Assembly: GCA_964638245.1 (NCBI GenBank)
Contig: CAZWZG010000029.1
Span: 1-26,305 of the forward strand
DNA from: CAZWZG01 sp964638245
GTDB taxonomy: Bacteria > Pseudomonadota > Alphaproteobacteria > Rhodobacterales > Rhodobacteraceae
Direction: 5' to 3'
Length of the DNA: 26,305 bases
The stretch's first letter is position 1; the number at the start of each line of letters is the position of its first letter. The position numbers and the translations under genes were made by a program. Of the stretch, positions 1 through 7,549 are shown piece by piece. Under the pieces are notes generated by a model, which saw nothing but the letters and a program-made list of their open reading frames with translations, had not been told where the DNA came from and made no database searches.

Positions 1-477
1 GGGCGACTTTGGAAGCACTCGACGCTTGCAGATATCGAGGGCGATCTCGTACCTGGCGCGCTTGAGGACTATTTCGTCTTCACGATGGTGCGCAATCCAT
101 GGGATCGGCTGGTCAGCTACTATCACTGGCTTCAGGAGCAGAGTTTCGATCATCCCGCGGTGGGACTCGCAAAAACCATGGAGTTTGGCGCGTTCCTCGA
201 TCACCCCGAAACCGAAACGGCATTCCGTGCACAAACCTACGCCAGCTACGTCACGACGCGGGGCGCCGAGCATTGTGCGTCGTTTCTGCGGCTCGAGTAT
301 CTGGACGAAGACATCGAGACCCTCGAAGCGCATCTCGGATTTTCGTTGCGGCCATTGTCCCACGAAAACCGCTCAAAGCGCCCCTCAGATTACCGCTCAT
401 GTTACTCGCAACGGGCAGCCGAGCGTGTTGCAGACCTGTGTGCGCAAGATATTGCTCGCTTTGGCTACGTTTTTTGA
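1..477 (+). CDS. Sulfotransferase family protein, 3' part
   Basis: The reading frame is open from the first base, so the gene starts before the window; 158 C-terminal residues are visible. The motif FTMVRNPWDRLVSYY near visible residues 26-40 matches the RxPxxxxxSxY segment that binds the 3'-phosphate of PAPS in the Sulfotransfer_2-type family. The end, DIARFGYVF, is the usual C-terminus of short bacterial members, so the 3' end is intact. Such enzymes transfer sulfate from PAPS to a carbohydrate or another hydroxyl group; the acceptor cannot be inferred. A Hint-domain gene follows 119 bp downstream on the same strand, with its own promoter-like sequence, so the two need not be co-transcribed. 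The family call is fairly sure and the substrate is unknown. Confidence 0.8.
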   Translation, partial: GRLWKHSTLADIEGDLVPGALEDYFVFTMVRNPWDRLVSYYHWLQEQSFDHPAVGLAKTMEFGAFLDHPETETAFRAQTYASYVTTRGAEHCASFLRLEYLDEDIETLEAHLGFSLRPLSHENRSKRPSDYRSCYSQRAAERVADLCAQDIARFGYVF

Positions 478-502
478 TCTCGAAGCCCCCCACGCCCCAT
501 TG

Positions 503-529
503 TTGACACATTTTGGACCGAAATCGGTC
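503..529 (+). promoter_or_regulatory. TTGACA box and 6-2-6 palindrome upstream of the Hint gene
   Basis: A perfect TTGACA lies at 503-508. It is followed at 516-529 by GACCGA-AA-TCGGTC, a perfect inverted repeat with 6-bp arms. The palindrome sits where the -35/-10 spacer and -10 would be, and no good -10 hexamer is seen at 17 bp. It resembles an operator over a weak or activator-dependent promoter. This is inference from sequence only. Confidence 0.35.
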
Positions 530-596
530 GTCTTTCAGGCGCTGTTTCGTACCGAACTGACCGCAAAACGGCCGCAAAGACGGCGAGGGGACGGGT

Positions 597-1187
597 ATGG
601 GACGAACAGACTTCACCTTTCGGAGTGCGCGCAACGCGTGCGCCAGAGCGCATTGCCTGCTGTCGGGCATGAAGCTGGAAACAGCTGCTGGCTGGCAGCC
701 AGTGGAGCGACTTGCCGCGGGTATGGCTGTCCAGACCTACGATGGCGGGCTGCGTCCCATCGTCGATCTCAAGAAGGTCAACGTCGGCGCGATGCTCTTG
801 GAATTTTTCCCTGAAGGCCTGACGCTGATTCCGGGCGGGGCCTTGCACAATTGCGAACCCTTCTACGTGATCCCAAGCCAAGAGATCCTGCTGCGCGATC
901 AGGCTGTTATGGAAGTAAGCGGCGAAACCGCCGCCTTAATCCGGGCCGAGTTACTTGAAGGAACGCGCGGCATCACGCGCAGCCTGCCAGTCGATGAACT
1001 GACTATGATCATCCTCAGCTTTGACGAGGAAGAAATCGTCTGGGCCAATACTGGTGCGCTTCTGGCCTGTGCGGGGCTGAAAGCATCCCCTGGGTTCTTC
1101 CCCCGGCTGCAACCGGGGGAAAGCCTTCGTGTTGCGTCCCGCCTCAAGGACGTCGAGGCAGGCGCTTTCGACGTTCTGGCGGCCTAG
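597..1187 (+). CDS. Hint domain-containing protein
   Basis: The 196-residue product carries a Hint (hedgehog/intein) fold signature. Cys20 starts the block CLLSGMKLETAAGW, followed by QPVERLAAGMAVQTYDGG, the loop typical of the Hint_2 proteins common in Rhodobacteraceae. In inteins and hedgehogs the equivalent Cys starts an N-S acyl shift. Whether this protein self-processes is unknown, because there is no long N-terminal passenger: only 19 residues precede the Cys. No signal peptide or membrane segment is evident. The ATG at 597 is supported by GAGGGG six bases upstream. The TAG stop shares a CTAG with the stop of the convergent FadB/FadJ-type gene. In this group, Hint_2 domains are often fused to secreted repeat proteins; this stand-alone version is short. 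Confidence 0.75.
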   Translation: MGRTDFTFRSARNACARAHCLLSGMKLETAAGWQPVERLAAGMAVQTYDGGLRPIVDLKKVNVGAMLLEFFPEGLTLIPGGALHNCEPFYVIPSQEILLRDQAVMEVSGETAALIRAELLEGTRGITRSLPVDELTMIILSFDEEEIVWANTGALLACAGLKASPGFFPRLQPGESLRVASRLKDVEAGAFDVLAA

Positions 1188-3382
1188 GCCACTTTCGCAG
1201 GCGCCATTCCGTCGTAGAAGGTGGCACCACTTGCCGCCATGTCCTTCAACAGTTTGGGCGGGGTAAAACGGTCGCCGAACCGCGTGGCCAAATCCTCGGC
1301 CATCTCGACCACATTTGCCGCGCCCAGCCGGTCGATCCATGAGAACGGACCACCCGACCAAGGCGCAAAGCCCCACCCAAGGATCGCAGCCACGTCACCT
1401 TCGCGAACGTCCATCAGGACACCTGCTTCCAGCGCGCGAACAGCCTCAAGGACCTGCGCGAGCAAGAGCCGGTTTTTGACTTCGGTCACGTCTGGCTGAT
1501 CATCGAGTGGGGGGTATTTGGTTCCCAGCCCGTCCCAAAGACCGACCCGTTTGCCGTTGTCGTCATAGGCATAGAACCCCCCATTCGCCTTGCGACCATG
1601 GCGGCCTTCGTCTTCCAGCCAAAAGAGGACCTCGTCCGTTTTCCCGTCCGGATAGCTATCGCCCATCGCGGCTTTCGTCGCGCGCGCAATCGAAGCGTTC
1701 AGCGTGATCGAGGTTTCATCGATCAACTGAAGCGGCCCAAGCGGAAAGCCAAGAAGCTGTGCCGCATTCTCGATCAGCGCAGGCGCGACCCCTTCAGTCA
1801 AAAGTTGAACGCCCTCCCGCCCGAAGGGCAAGATGCAGCGGTTGGCGTAGAAGAAGCGCTCGTCATTCACGACGATGGGCGTCTTTTTCAACTGCCGCAC
1901 GAAGTCGAGCGCTTTGGCCACCGCGCGATCGCCGGTGTCTGCGCCTCGGATGATCTCGACCAGAAGCATCCGGTCGACGGGCGAGAAGAAGTGGATGCCG
2001 ATAAACTGTTCGGGGCGCACGCTGGCTTTGGCCAGTTCAGTGATCGGAAGCGTTGAGGTGTTGGAGGCGAAGATGCACGCCTCACCCACGACGGCTTCGA
2101 CCTTCTTGGTGATCTCAGCCTTGACGCCAAGGTCTTCGAAGACCGCTTCGACGATGAGGTCTGCACCCTTAAGGGCGTCAAGGTCCGGTGTTGGCGTGAT
2201 GCGTGCCAGGATCGCGTCCTTGTCTTCAGCCGTCTTGCGCTTGCGCGATACGGCCTTGGTCAGGATCACGTCGGCATGGGATTTGCCCTTATCCGCGGCT
2301 TCCTGGCTTTGATCGATAAGAACAACCTCGATCCCGGCTTGCGCGGCGACGAAGGCAATCCCCGCCCCCATCATGCCAGCCCCGAGAACGCCCAGTTTCT
2401 TGACCGTTTGATCCGGCGCGTCGGGACGGCGTGCGCCCTTTTCCAAAGCCTCTTTGTTCACGAACAGCGATCGGATCATCGACGACGATGTGGGGTCGGT
2501 GACAATGGATGTGAACCAGCGGTTCTCGATGCGCAGCGCGGTGTCAAAGTTGACCTGCGCGCCTTCGTACGCCGCCGACAGAAGCGCCTGCGCCGCCGGA
2601 TAGACCATCTTGGTCTTGCCAGAGATCATCGCAGAAGCGCCGACATAGGTCTGGAACCCGGCCGGGTGATACGGCGCACCGCCAGGCATTTTGTAGCCCT
2701 TAACGTCCCAGGGTTTGACAATATCGGCGTCCGTCGCGCCGAGGACCCAGGCCTTGGCCGTTTCAAGAAGGTCTTCTGCTGGAACAACCTCGTCGATGAT
2801 CCCAGCAGCCTTGGCGCGTGCAGGATCAACGAGCTTGCCTTCCAGAAGGTACGGCGCCGCCGCCATTGCACCCATTTTACGGATCAGGCGCGTCGTGCCG
2901 CCTGCGCCCGGAAACAGCCCGACCTTGATTTCGGGCAGGCCGATTTTGGCCTTCGGGTTGTCTGCCGCAAAAATGCGATGGGTCGCGAGCGGGATCTCAA
3001 GACCGATCCCAAGGGCAAGTCCGGGCAGGGCCGTGACAATCGGTTTGCCACCCTTGTTGGTCTTTGGGTCCATGCCAGCGCGTTCGATCTTGCGCAGCAT
3101 TTTGTGCATGCCGGCCACAAGGTTGAACACCGTTTCGGCTGCTTTGTCCCCTGCAAGGCGTGCTGCGCTCCCAAGGAGATTCAAATCCATGCCGCCGGCA
3201 AAGTCACGCTTGCCCGACGTCAGCACCGCGCCCTTGATCGCATCGTCGCTCAACACCTGATCGATCAGGGCGTCCAGTTCGGCAATCCCGGCTTCGGTCA
3301 GCACATTCATCGAACGTCCCTGAACGTCCCATGTGATCACGGCAACGCCGTCGTCCCCGACGGTCATGTCGAAGTCGCTCAT
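1184..3382 (-). CDS. FadB/FadJ-type enoyl-CoA hydratase / 3-hydroxyacyl-CoA dehydrogenase
   Basis: The 732-residue multifunctional beta-oxidation enzyme hydrates trans-2-enoyl-CoA and oxidises the 3-hydroxyacyl-CoA with NAD+. The N-terminal crotonase domain (about 1-200) has an oxyanion-hole region at FAGGMDL and the two catalytic acids Glu129 (GIGLE) and Glu151 (GLPEIKVG). The dehydrogenase domain starts at about 328 with the Rossmann motif GVLGAGMMGAG (331-341), has catalytic His464 in IHFFSPVD and the paired Glu476, and is followed by the C-terminal helical domains. Length matches FadJ/FadB (about 715-730). It is the last gene of an operon with the 143-residue protein (31 bp gap) and a thiolase, which would supply the final cleavage step. 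The choice between FadB and FadJ cannot be made from sequence alone. Confidence 0.95.
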   Translation of the reverse strand: MSDFDMTVGDDGVAVITWDVQGRSMNVLTEAGIAELDALIDQVLSDDAIKGAVLTSGKRDFAGGMDLNLLGSAARLAGDKAAETVFNLVAGMHKMLRKIERAGMDPKTNKGGKPIVTALPGLALGIGLEIPLATHRIFAADNPKAKIGLPEIKVGLFPGAGGTTRLIRKMGAMAAAPYLLEGKLVDPARAKAAGIIDEVVPAEDLLETAKAWVLGATDADIVKPWDVKGYKMPGGAPYHPAGFQTYVGASAMISGKTKMVYPAAQALLSAAYEGAQVNFDTALRIENRWFTSIVTDPTSSSMIRSLFVNKEALEKGARRPDAPDQTVKKLGVLGAGMMGAGIAFVAAQAGIEVVLIDQSQEAADKGKSHADVILTKAVSRKRKTAEDKDAILARITPTPDLDALKGADLIVEAVFEDLGVKAEITKKVEAVVGEACIFASNTSTLPITELAKASVRPEQFIGIHFFSPVDRMLLVEIIRGADTGDRAVAKALDFVRQLKKTPIVVNDERFFYANRCILPFGREGVQLLTEGVAPALIENAAQLLGFPLGPLQLIDETSITLNASIARATKAAMGDSYPDGKTDEVLFWLEDEGRHGRKANGGFYAYDDNGKRVGLWDGLGTKYPPLDDQPDVTEVKNRLLLAQVLEAVRALEAGVLMDVREGDVAAILGWGFAPWSGGPFSWIDRLGAANVVEMAEDLATRFGDRFTPPKLLKDMAASGATFYDGMAPAKVA

Positions 3383-3413
3383 CCCAGAGTTCCTTTCGAA
3401 ATTTCAATTTGGT

Positions 3414-3845
3414 TTAGTGGACGACGGTCGTGTCCGTCGGCGATACCGGGGTTTGAGCGATGTGTTTGCGCTCGATCTCTTCCTGCATCTCGATCCTGAA
3501 AGTGGCCGACGTCGCGCCATGGACGTAGAATCTGATCCGCACCAGAAACAGGATTTGCCCGTAGCGGTCCAAAGCGCGAAATTCGACCAGGACCGGAAAG
3601 GTGTTTTTTTGTGGGTCGCCCAGTTCGATCACCCGAGGCCGGATGCGCACCACGCCGTCGCGAAGAAGCCTGTCCTGGGTGTCCTGAAAAATCCTGTCCA
3701 GATCGCTCAAGCTCGATGCCAGTTCGACTTCGTTGTTGCTGTAGAACGCGGCTGGTAGGCTGTGCATGTTTGATAGCGCGCGAAAACGCCCATCGATCAG
3801 CCATTGGGCGCGGATCATGAAAAAGAGTTCGAGTTCGCGAAGCAT
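3414..3845 (-). CDS. Conserved-looking unknown protein in a beta-oxidation operon
   Basis: I do not recognise this 143-residue protein. It has no signal peptide, no membrane segment and no Cys pairs. It looks like a small mixed alpha/beta domain: FFMIRAQWLIDGRFRAL at the N-terminus, a strand-rich centre (VVRIRPRVIELG, FPVLVEFRALDRYG, ILFLVRIRFYVHG) and an acidic helix (EMQEEIERKHIA) near the C-terminus. It lies between the thiolase gene (122 bp upstream) and the FadB/FadJ-type gene (31 bp downstream), all on one strand, so it is probably co-transcribed with them. An alternative start is Met10. Possible roles include a lipid- or CoA-binding accessory protein, but nothing in the sequence proves it. 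Confidence 0.65.
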   Translation of the reverse strand: MLRELELFFMIRAQWLIDGRFRALSNMHSLPAAFYSNNEVELASSLSDLDRIFQDTQDRLLRDGVVRIRPRVIELGDPQKNTFPVLVEFRALDRYGQILFLVRIRFYVHGATSATFRIEMQEEIERKHIAQTPVSPTDTTVVH

Positions 3846-3967
3846 GCAGGTCGCGCCTTCCGGAGCGGGTGTCCTGTCGACTGTTTTCTATCTCTAGATG
3901 CAAGATCAAGGTAATTCGCCCAATTCCCGTCCAGAAAAAACGTCGCGCTTGGCTGCGGCGGCGAGGT

Positions 3968-5182
3968 TTAATTGACCCGCTCGATGATTGTGGCCGCACC
4001 CATGCCGGAGGCAACGCACAGCGTGGCAAGGCCGATTTCCTTATCCGAACGCTCCATCTCATCGAGCAGGGTGCCAATGATGATCGCGCCGGATGCACCA
4101 AGCGGGTGGCCCATGGCGATCGCGCCGCCGTTGACGTTGAGCTTGGATTGATCGACGTCGAAGGCTTGTACGAACCGCAGAACGACCGAGGCAAAGGCCT
4201 CGTTGACCTCGAAAAGCTCGATGTCGGAAATCGCCATGCCGCTGTCCTTGAGGATCTTCTCGGTCACGGGGACCGGGCCGGTCAGCATGATCGTGGGATC
4301 CGTGCCGATCTTGGCCGTGGCGCGGATGCGGGCGCGGGGCTTGAGGCCGTTCGCATCGCCAAATTCTTTCGAACCGATCAGGACGGCGGCAGAGCCATCG
4401 ACGATACCGGACGAGTTGCCAGCGTGGTGGATGTGGTTAATCCGTTCGAGATGCGGGTACTTTTGAAGCGCGACAGCGTCAAAGCCAGGCATCGCTTCAC
4501 CCATGTCCTTGAATGCGGGTTTTAGGGCGCCAAGCGCCTGCATGTCCGTTCCAGGGCGCATGTATTCGTCATGGGCGAGGATCGGCAGGCCGTTGCGGTC
4601 CTTGATCTCGACCACGGATTTGGAGAAGCGGTTGTCGTCCCAGGCGGCTTTGGCGCGGGCTTGGCTTTCCATGGCGAAAGCGTCAGCCTCGTCGCGGGTG
4701 ATGCCGTATTCGGTGGCGATGATGTCCGCCGAGATGCCTTGGGGGACGAAATAGGTTTTCATGGCAAGGCTTGGATCGACAGCGATGGCGGCACCGTCTG
4801 ATCCCATGGGCACACGGCTCATCATCTCGACCCCGCCCGCGATATAGGCTTGCCCGGCGCCGCCTGCGACCTGGTTAGCGGCGAGGTTCACGGCTTCCAT
4901 ACCGGAGGCGCAAAATCGGTTGATCGAAAGACCCGGGACGCGTTCGTCGAGGTCGGAAAGAAGGACGGCAGAGCGGGCAAGGCAGCCGCCTTGTTCGGCA
5001 ACCTGTGTGGCGTTGCCCCAGATGACGTCTTCGATCTGCGTGGTGTCGAGGTCGTTACGCTCCTTAACCGCGTTTAGCATGTCGGCGGACAAGCGAACGG
5101 CGGTCATCTCGTTGAGGGACCCATCAGCGCGGCCTTTGCCGCGGGGGGAACGGATTGCGTCGTAGATGTAGGCGTCGGCCAT
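3968..5182 (-). CDS. Acetyl-CoA C-acyltransferase (thiolase)
   Basis: The 404-residue thiolase cleaves 3-ketoacyl-CoA with CoA to give acetyl-CoA and a shortened acyl-CoA. The nucleophile is Cys91 in NRFCASGMEA, with His359 in the GHP motif (AMGHPLGASG) and the second active-site Cys389 in CVASGMGAA. Length and domain order match degradative FadA-type thiolases. The start ATG is preceded by GGAGG at good spacing. The 338 bp upstream contain no gene but do contain an operator-like palindrome and an inverted repeat pair, so this gene may head its own transcript with the unknown protein and the FadB/FadJ-type gene, or be read through from the acyl-CoA dehydrogenase gene. A biosynthetic acetoacetyl-CoA thiolase is less likely in this context. 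Confidence 0.93.
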   Translation of the reverse strand: MADAYIYDAIRSPRGKGRADGSLNEMTAVRLSADMLNAVKERNDLDTTQIEDVIWGNATQVAEQGGCLARSAVLLSDLDERVPGLSINRFCASGMEAVNLAANQVAGGAGQAYIAGGVEMMSRVPMGSDGAAIAVDPSLAMKTYFVPQGISADIIATEYGITRDEADAFAMESQARAKAAWDDNRFSKSVVEIKDRNGLPILAHDEYMRPGTDMQALGALKPAFKDMGEAMPGFDAVALQKYPHLERINHIHHAGNSSGIVDGSAAVLIGSKEFGDANGLKPRARIRATAKIGTDPTIMLTGPVPVTEKILKDSGMAISDIELFEVNEAFASVVLRFVQAFDVDQSKLNVNGGAIAMGHPLGASGAIIIGTLLDEMERSDKEIGLATLCVASGMGAATIIERVN

Positions 5183-5247
5183 GGTGTCCTCCGGCGTGCG
5201 TGCGTTGATAATGATCTAGCAATCCACAGCCTGTGTCGAAAGTGTCG

Positions 5248-5260
5248 TGACATCACGTCA
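5248..5260 (-). promoter_or_regulatory. Operator-like inverted repeat upstream of the thiolase gene
   Basis: On the minus strand, TGACGTGATGTCA contains the inverted arms TGAC and GTCA. It lies 66 bp upstream of the thiolase ATG, and a -10-like CATTAT occurs between the repeat and the gene. It could bind one of the two MerR-type regulators encoded upstream or another fatty-acid regulator; the assignment is speculative. Confidence 0.3.
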
Positions 5261-5295
5261 TTTTGCGTTCCGTGGGGTCACGAACTTCGCGACAG

Positions 5296-5509
5296 CGGGG
5301 GCTTCACGCCCCCTGCACCCCCCGTGAGGTATTTGGAACAAGAAGAAGCGACAACGAAGTTTTAACCATGATTGGTTTGGATCGGTCTCGCGGTACAGGC
5401 TGCGGAGCCGATGACCGTACAAGGAGAAGGCGCCCCGGTGAACGCCTGACGTGGTCGTCGGGGCGCTGACTTTGGTCTTCTTCTTGTTGAAAATACCGCC
5501 GCCGGAGGC
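5296..5509. repeat. Inverted repeat pair in the 338-bp intergenic stretch
   Basis: The stretch 5183-5520 has no credible gene. It holds a G/C hairpin at 5297-5313 (GGGGGC, loop TTCAC, GCCCCC). Then come two copies of a 21-nt element in opposite orientation: 5328-5348 (GGTATTTGGAACAAGAAGA plus AG) and 5477-5497, which matches its reverse complement at 19 of 21 positions. GCCGCCGGAGGC follows at 5498-5509. Between the copies a 7-bp stem (5430-5436 with 5460-5466) can form. Similar GC-hairpin plus TATTT...AAGAAG units recur between genes in Rhodobacteraceae, in my recollection, so this is probably a REP-like composite element. Paired in RNA, it would form one long hairpin. Confidence 0.6.
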
Positions 5510-5520
5510 AAAAAAGTTTC

Positions 5521-5733
5521 TTAGCGCTTCCTCGCCTCTAGCTCCGAGTTGAAAATTCTAAGCCGGGCGGTCAGTTTTTCGGCGTCCATGACGCTGTCAA
5601 AATGCTCAAAGAGGAACGATAGCGCTTCGCCTTCGTCTAGGCCCGCATCAGACGCAAAACGCCTCAGCCTTCGGTATCCGTCTTCGGTCATGGCAACCGG
5701 GAAACGGCGGGTCAGGCGGAGGCGTTTGGGCAT
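5521..5733 (-). CDS. Small ribbon-helix-helix-like protein
   Basis: The 70-residue basic protein has an N-terminal strand-like segment RRFPVAMTEDGYRRLRRFASDAGLDE, followed by a helix EALSFLFEHFDSVMDAEKL. That is the strand-helix-helix pattern of MetJ/Arc or CopG-type ribbon-helix-helix DNA-binding proteins. The ATG lies 7 bp after the stop of the acyl-CoA dehydrogenase gene, so it is almost certainly in the same transcript and perhaps translationally coupled. A role as an autoregulator or small acyl-CoA-metabolism repressor is possible. The fold call rests on pattern only, since no invariant motif defines this family. Confidence 0.65.
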   Translation of the reverse strand: MPKRLRLTRRFPVAMTEDGYRRLRRFASDAGLDEGEALSFLFEHFDSVMDAEKLTARLRIFNSELEARKR

Positions 5734-5740
5734 GTCATCC

Positions 5741-7519
5741 TCAGAAGGCGGCTTCGTCCAGTGCCATCACCGGCTCCGCGCCGGTCTGGATTCGCGCCAG
5801 ATGCATCGCGGTCGCCGGAAGGTGGCGTGCCATATAGTAGCGGCCCGTGATGATCTTTGCATCGCAGAAGTCAGCCGGGCGGGTGCCATTTTCCTTGGCC
5901 GTTGCAGCGGCTTTCGCCAGCCGCGCCCAGGTCAGGCCCATGGCGACATGTCCGAAGAGATGCATGAAGTCATAAGACCCCGCCAGAGCGTTGGCCGGGT
6001 TCTTCATGCCTTCGGCGACGAAGTAGGTCGCGGCGGCCTGCAGGTCCTTGGAGGCGGCCTTCAACTGCTCGAGGTACCCATCGGAAAGCACCGGATCATC
6101 AGCGTTTTCCTTGATGAAGGTTTTGACCAATTCGAAGAAGGCCAACATCGCCTTGCCGCCGTTTGCTGGCAGTTTGCGCCCCACGAGATCAAGCGCTTGT
6201 ACACCGTTCGTGCCTTCGTAGATCATCGAAATACGGGTATCGCGGACGATCTGTTCGACTTCGGCGTCCCGCGTGAAGCCGGTGCCGCCGAAGGTTTGCT
6301 GAGCCAGCACCGTGGTGTCAAAGCCCTTGTCGGTGAGGAAGCCCTTAAGCACCGGGGTCAGGAGGGACAGAAGAGCATCGGCGTCTTCGTCCTTCTTGCG
6401 CGCGGAGGCGTCCAGCATGGTCAGGCCCCACATCGTGAGCGCTCGGCCACCTTCGATGAAGGCGCGCTGGTCCATGAGGTTTCGGCGAACGTCAGGGTGC
6501 ACGAGGATGTTATCCGCCGATGCGTCCGGTTCTGCGGGCTTCGGGATGGCACGGCCCTGGCGGCGTTCGCGGGCCCACTCGACGGCCATCTGATAGGCGC
6601 GATCGGCCTGGGAATATCCTTGCAAAGCAACGGACAGCCGGGCGTCGTTCATCATGTAGAACATGGCGCGCAGGCCTTTGTGTTCTTCGCCGATGAGATA
6701 TCCCGTCGCCTCGTCATGTTGCATGACACAGGTGGCGTTGCCGTGGATGCCCATCTTCTTTTCAAGGCTGATGCAGGAGACGCCGTTGCGCTCGCCCAGC
6801 GAGCCGTCGTCGTTCACGAGGAACTTGGGCACGATGAAAAGCGAGATGCCTTTGACGCCCTCTGGGCCGCCGGGGATCTTGGCGAGGACAAGGTGGACAA
6901 TGTTCTCTGCCATGTCGTGTTCACCGGATGAAATCCAGATCTTCTGGCCGGAAATCTTAAAGGTTCCATCGGCTTGCGGCTCGGCCTTCGTGCGGATGAG
7001 GCCGAGGTCGGTGCCGCATTGCGGCTCGGTCAGGTTCATCGTGCCGGTCCAGCGGCCTGCAATCATTGGCGGCAGATAGGTCGCCTTTTGCTGGTCCGAG
7101 CCGTTGACGTCGATGGCGTAGGCCGCACCATGGGTCAGGCCGGCGTACATTTGGAACGCAGTGTTGGCGGCGCTGAAAAGCTCGCCCACGGCGGCGTTCA
7201 GGAGGTGGGGCAGGCCCTGGCCACCGTATTCGGGATCGGCATCCAGACCCATCCAGCCACCTTCACGCAACTCATCGAACGCTTCCTTGAAGCCCTTTGG
7301 TGTGCGGACGACGCCGTTTTCGAGTACGCAACCTTCTTCGTCGCCCACACTGTTCAGGGGCGCCAGAACGTTTGAGGCAAGTTTGCCCGCCTCGTTCAGG
7401 ACGGCTTCGGTGAACTCGGGTTCAAGGTCGGAATAGCCGGGGATGTCGCTTTGCGAAACGGCAAGCATATCGTGCAGGACGAATTGGATATCGTCCACCG
7501 GCGCGGTGTAATTGGCCAC
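5741..7519 (-). CDS. Acyl-CoA dehydrogenase, long DmdC/FadE-like type
   Basis: The 592-residue FAD-dependent acyl-CoA dehydrogenase introduces the trans-2 double bond in an acyl-CoA. The FAD/substrate segments are NLTEPQCGTDLG and KIWISSGEHD. The catalytic Glu lies in IYEGTNGVQALDLVGRKL. The extra N-terminal segment and the long C-terminal helical extension (about 150 residues) are typical of the ~590-residue subgroup that includes DmdC, the methylmercaptopropionyl-CoA dehydrogenase of roseobacters, as well as fatty-acyl enzymes. GGAGG at 7526-7530 lies six bases before the GTG at 7517-7519, which fixes the start there; a TTG two codons earlier is too close. It sits 30 bp after the MerR gene and just before the 70-residue protein. 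A beta-oxidation role fits the neighbours, but a DmdC role cannot be excluded. Confidence 0.92.
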   Translation of the reverse strand: MANYTAPVDDIQFVLHDMLAVSQSDIPGYSDLEPEFTEAVLNEAGKLASNVLAPLNSVGDEEGCVLENGVVRTPKGFKEAFDELREGGWMGLDADPEYGGQGLPHLLNAAVGELFSAANTAFQMYAGLTHGAAYAIDVNGSDQQKATYLPPMIAGRWTGTMNLTEPQCGTDLGLIRTKAEPQADGTFKISGQKIWISSGEHDMAENIVHLVLAKIPGGPEGVKGISLFIVPKFLVNDDGSLGERNGVSCISLEKKMGIHGNATCVMQHDEATGYLIGEEHKGLRAMFYMMNDARLSVALQGYSQADRAYQMAVEWARERRQGRAIPKPAEPDASADNILVHPDVRRNLMDQRAFIEGGRALTMWGLTMLDASARKKDEDADALLSLLTPVLKGFLTDKGFDTTVLAQQTFGGTGFTRDAEVEQIVRDTRISMIYEGTNGVQALDLVGRKLPANGGKAMLAFFELVKTFIKENADDPVLSDGYLEQLKAASKDLQAAATYFVAEGMKNPANALAGSYDFMHLFGHVAMGLTWARLAKAAATAKENGTRPADFCDAKIITGRYYMARHLPATAMHLARIQTGAEPVMALDEAAF

Positions 7520-7549
7520 GCGCAACCTCCATATCTGTTTGTCTGTCGC

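Noticed and set aside
2276..3499. 407-codon plus-strand frame opposite the FadB/FadJ-type gene
   Set aside because: The translation is Arg/Gly/His-rich without motifs, and the opposite strand encodes a full catalytic enzyme.
5549..6931. 460-codon plus-strand frame opposite the acyl-CoA dehydrogenase gene
   Set aside because: It is a shadow of the true gene on the other strand; no ribosome site or recognisable domain.
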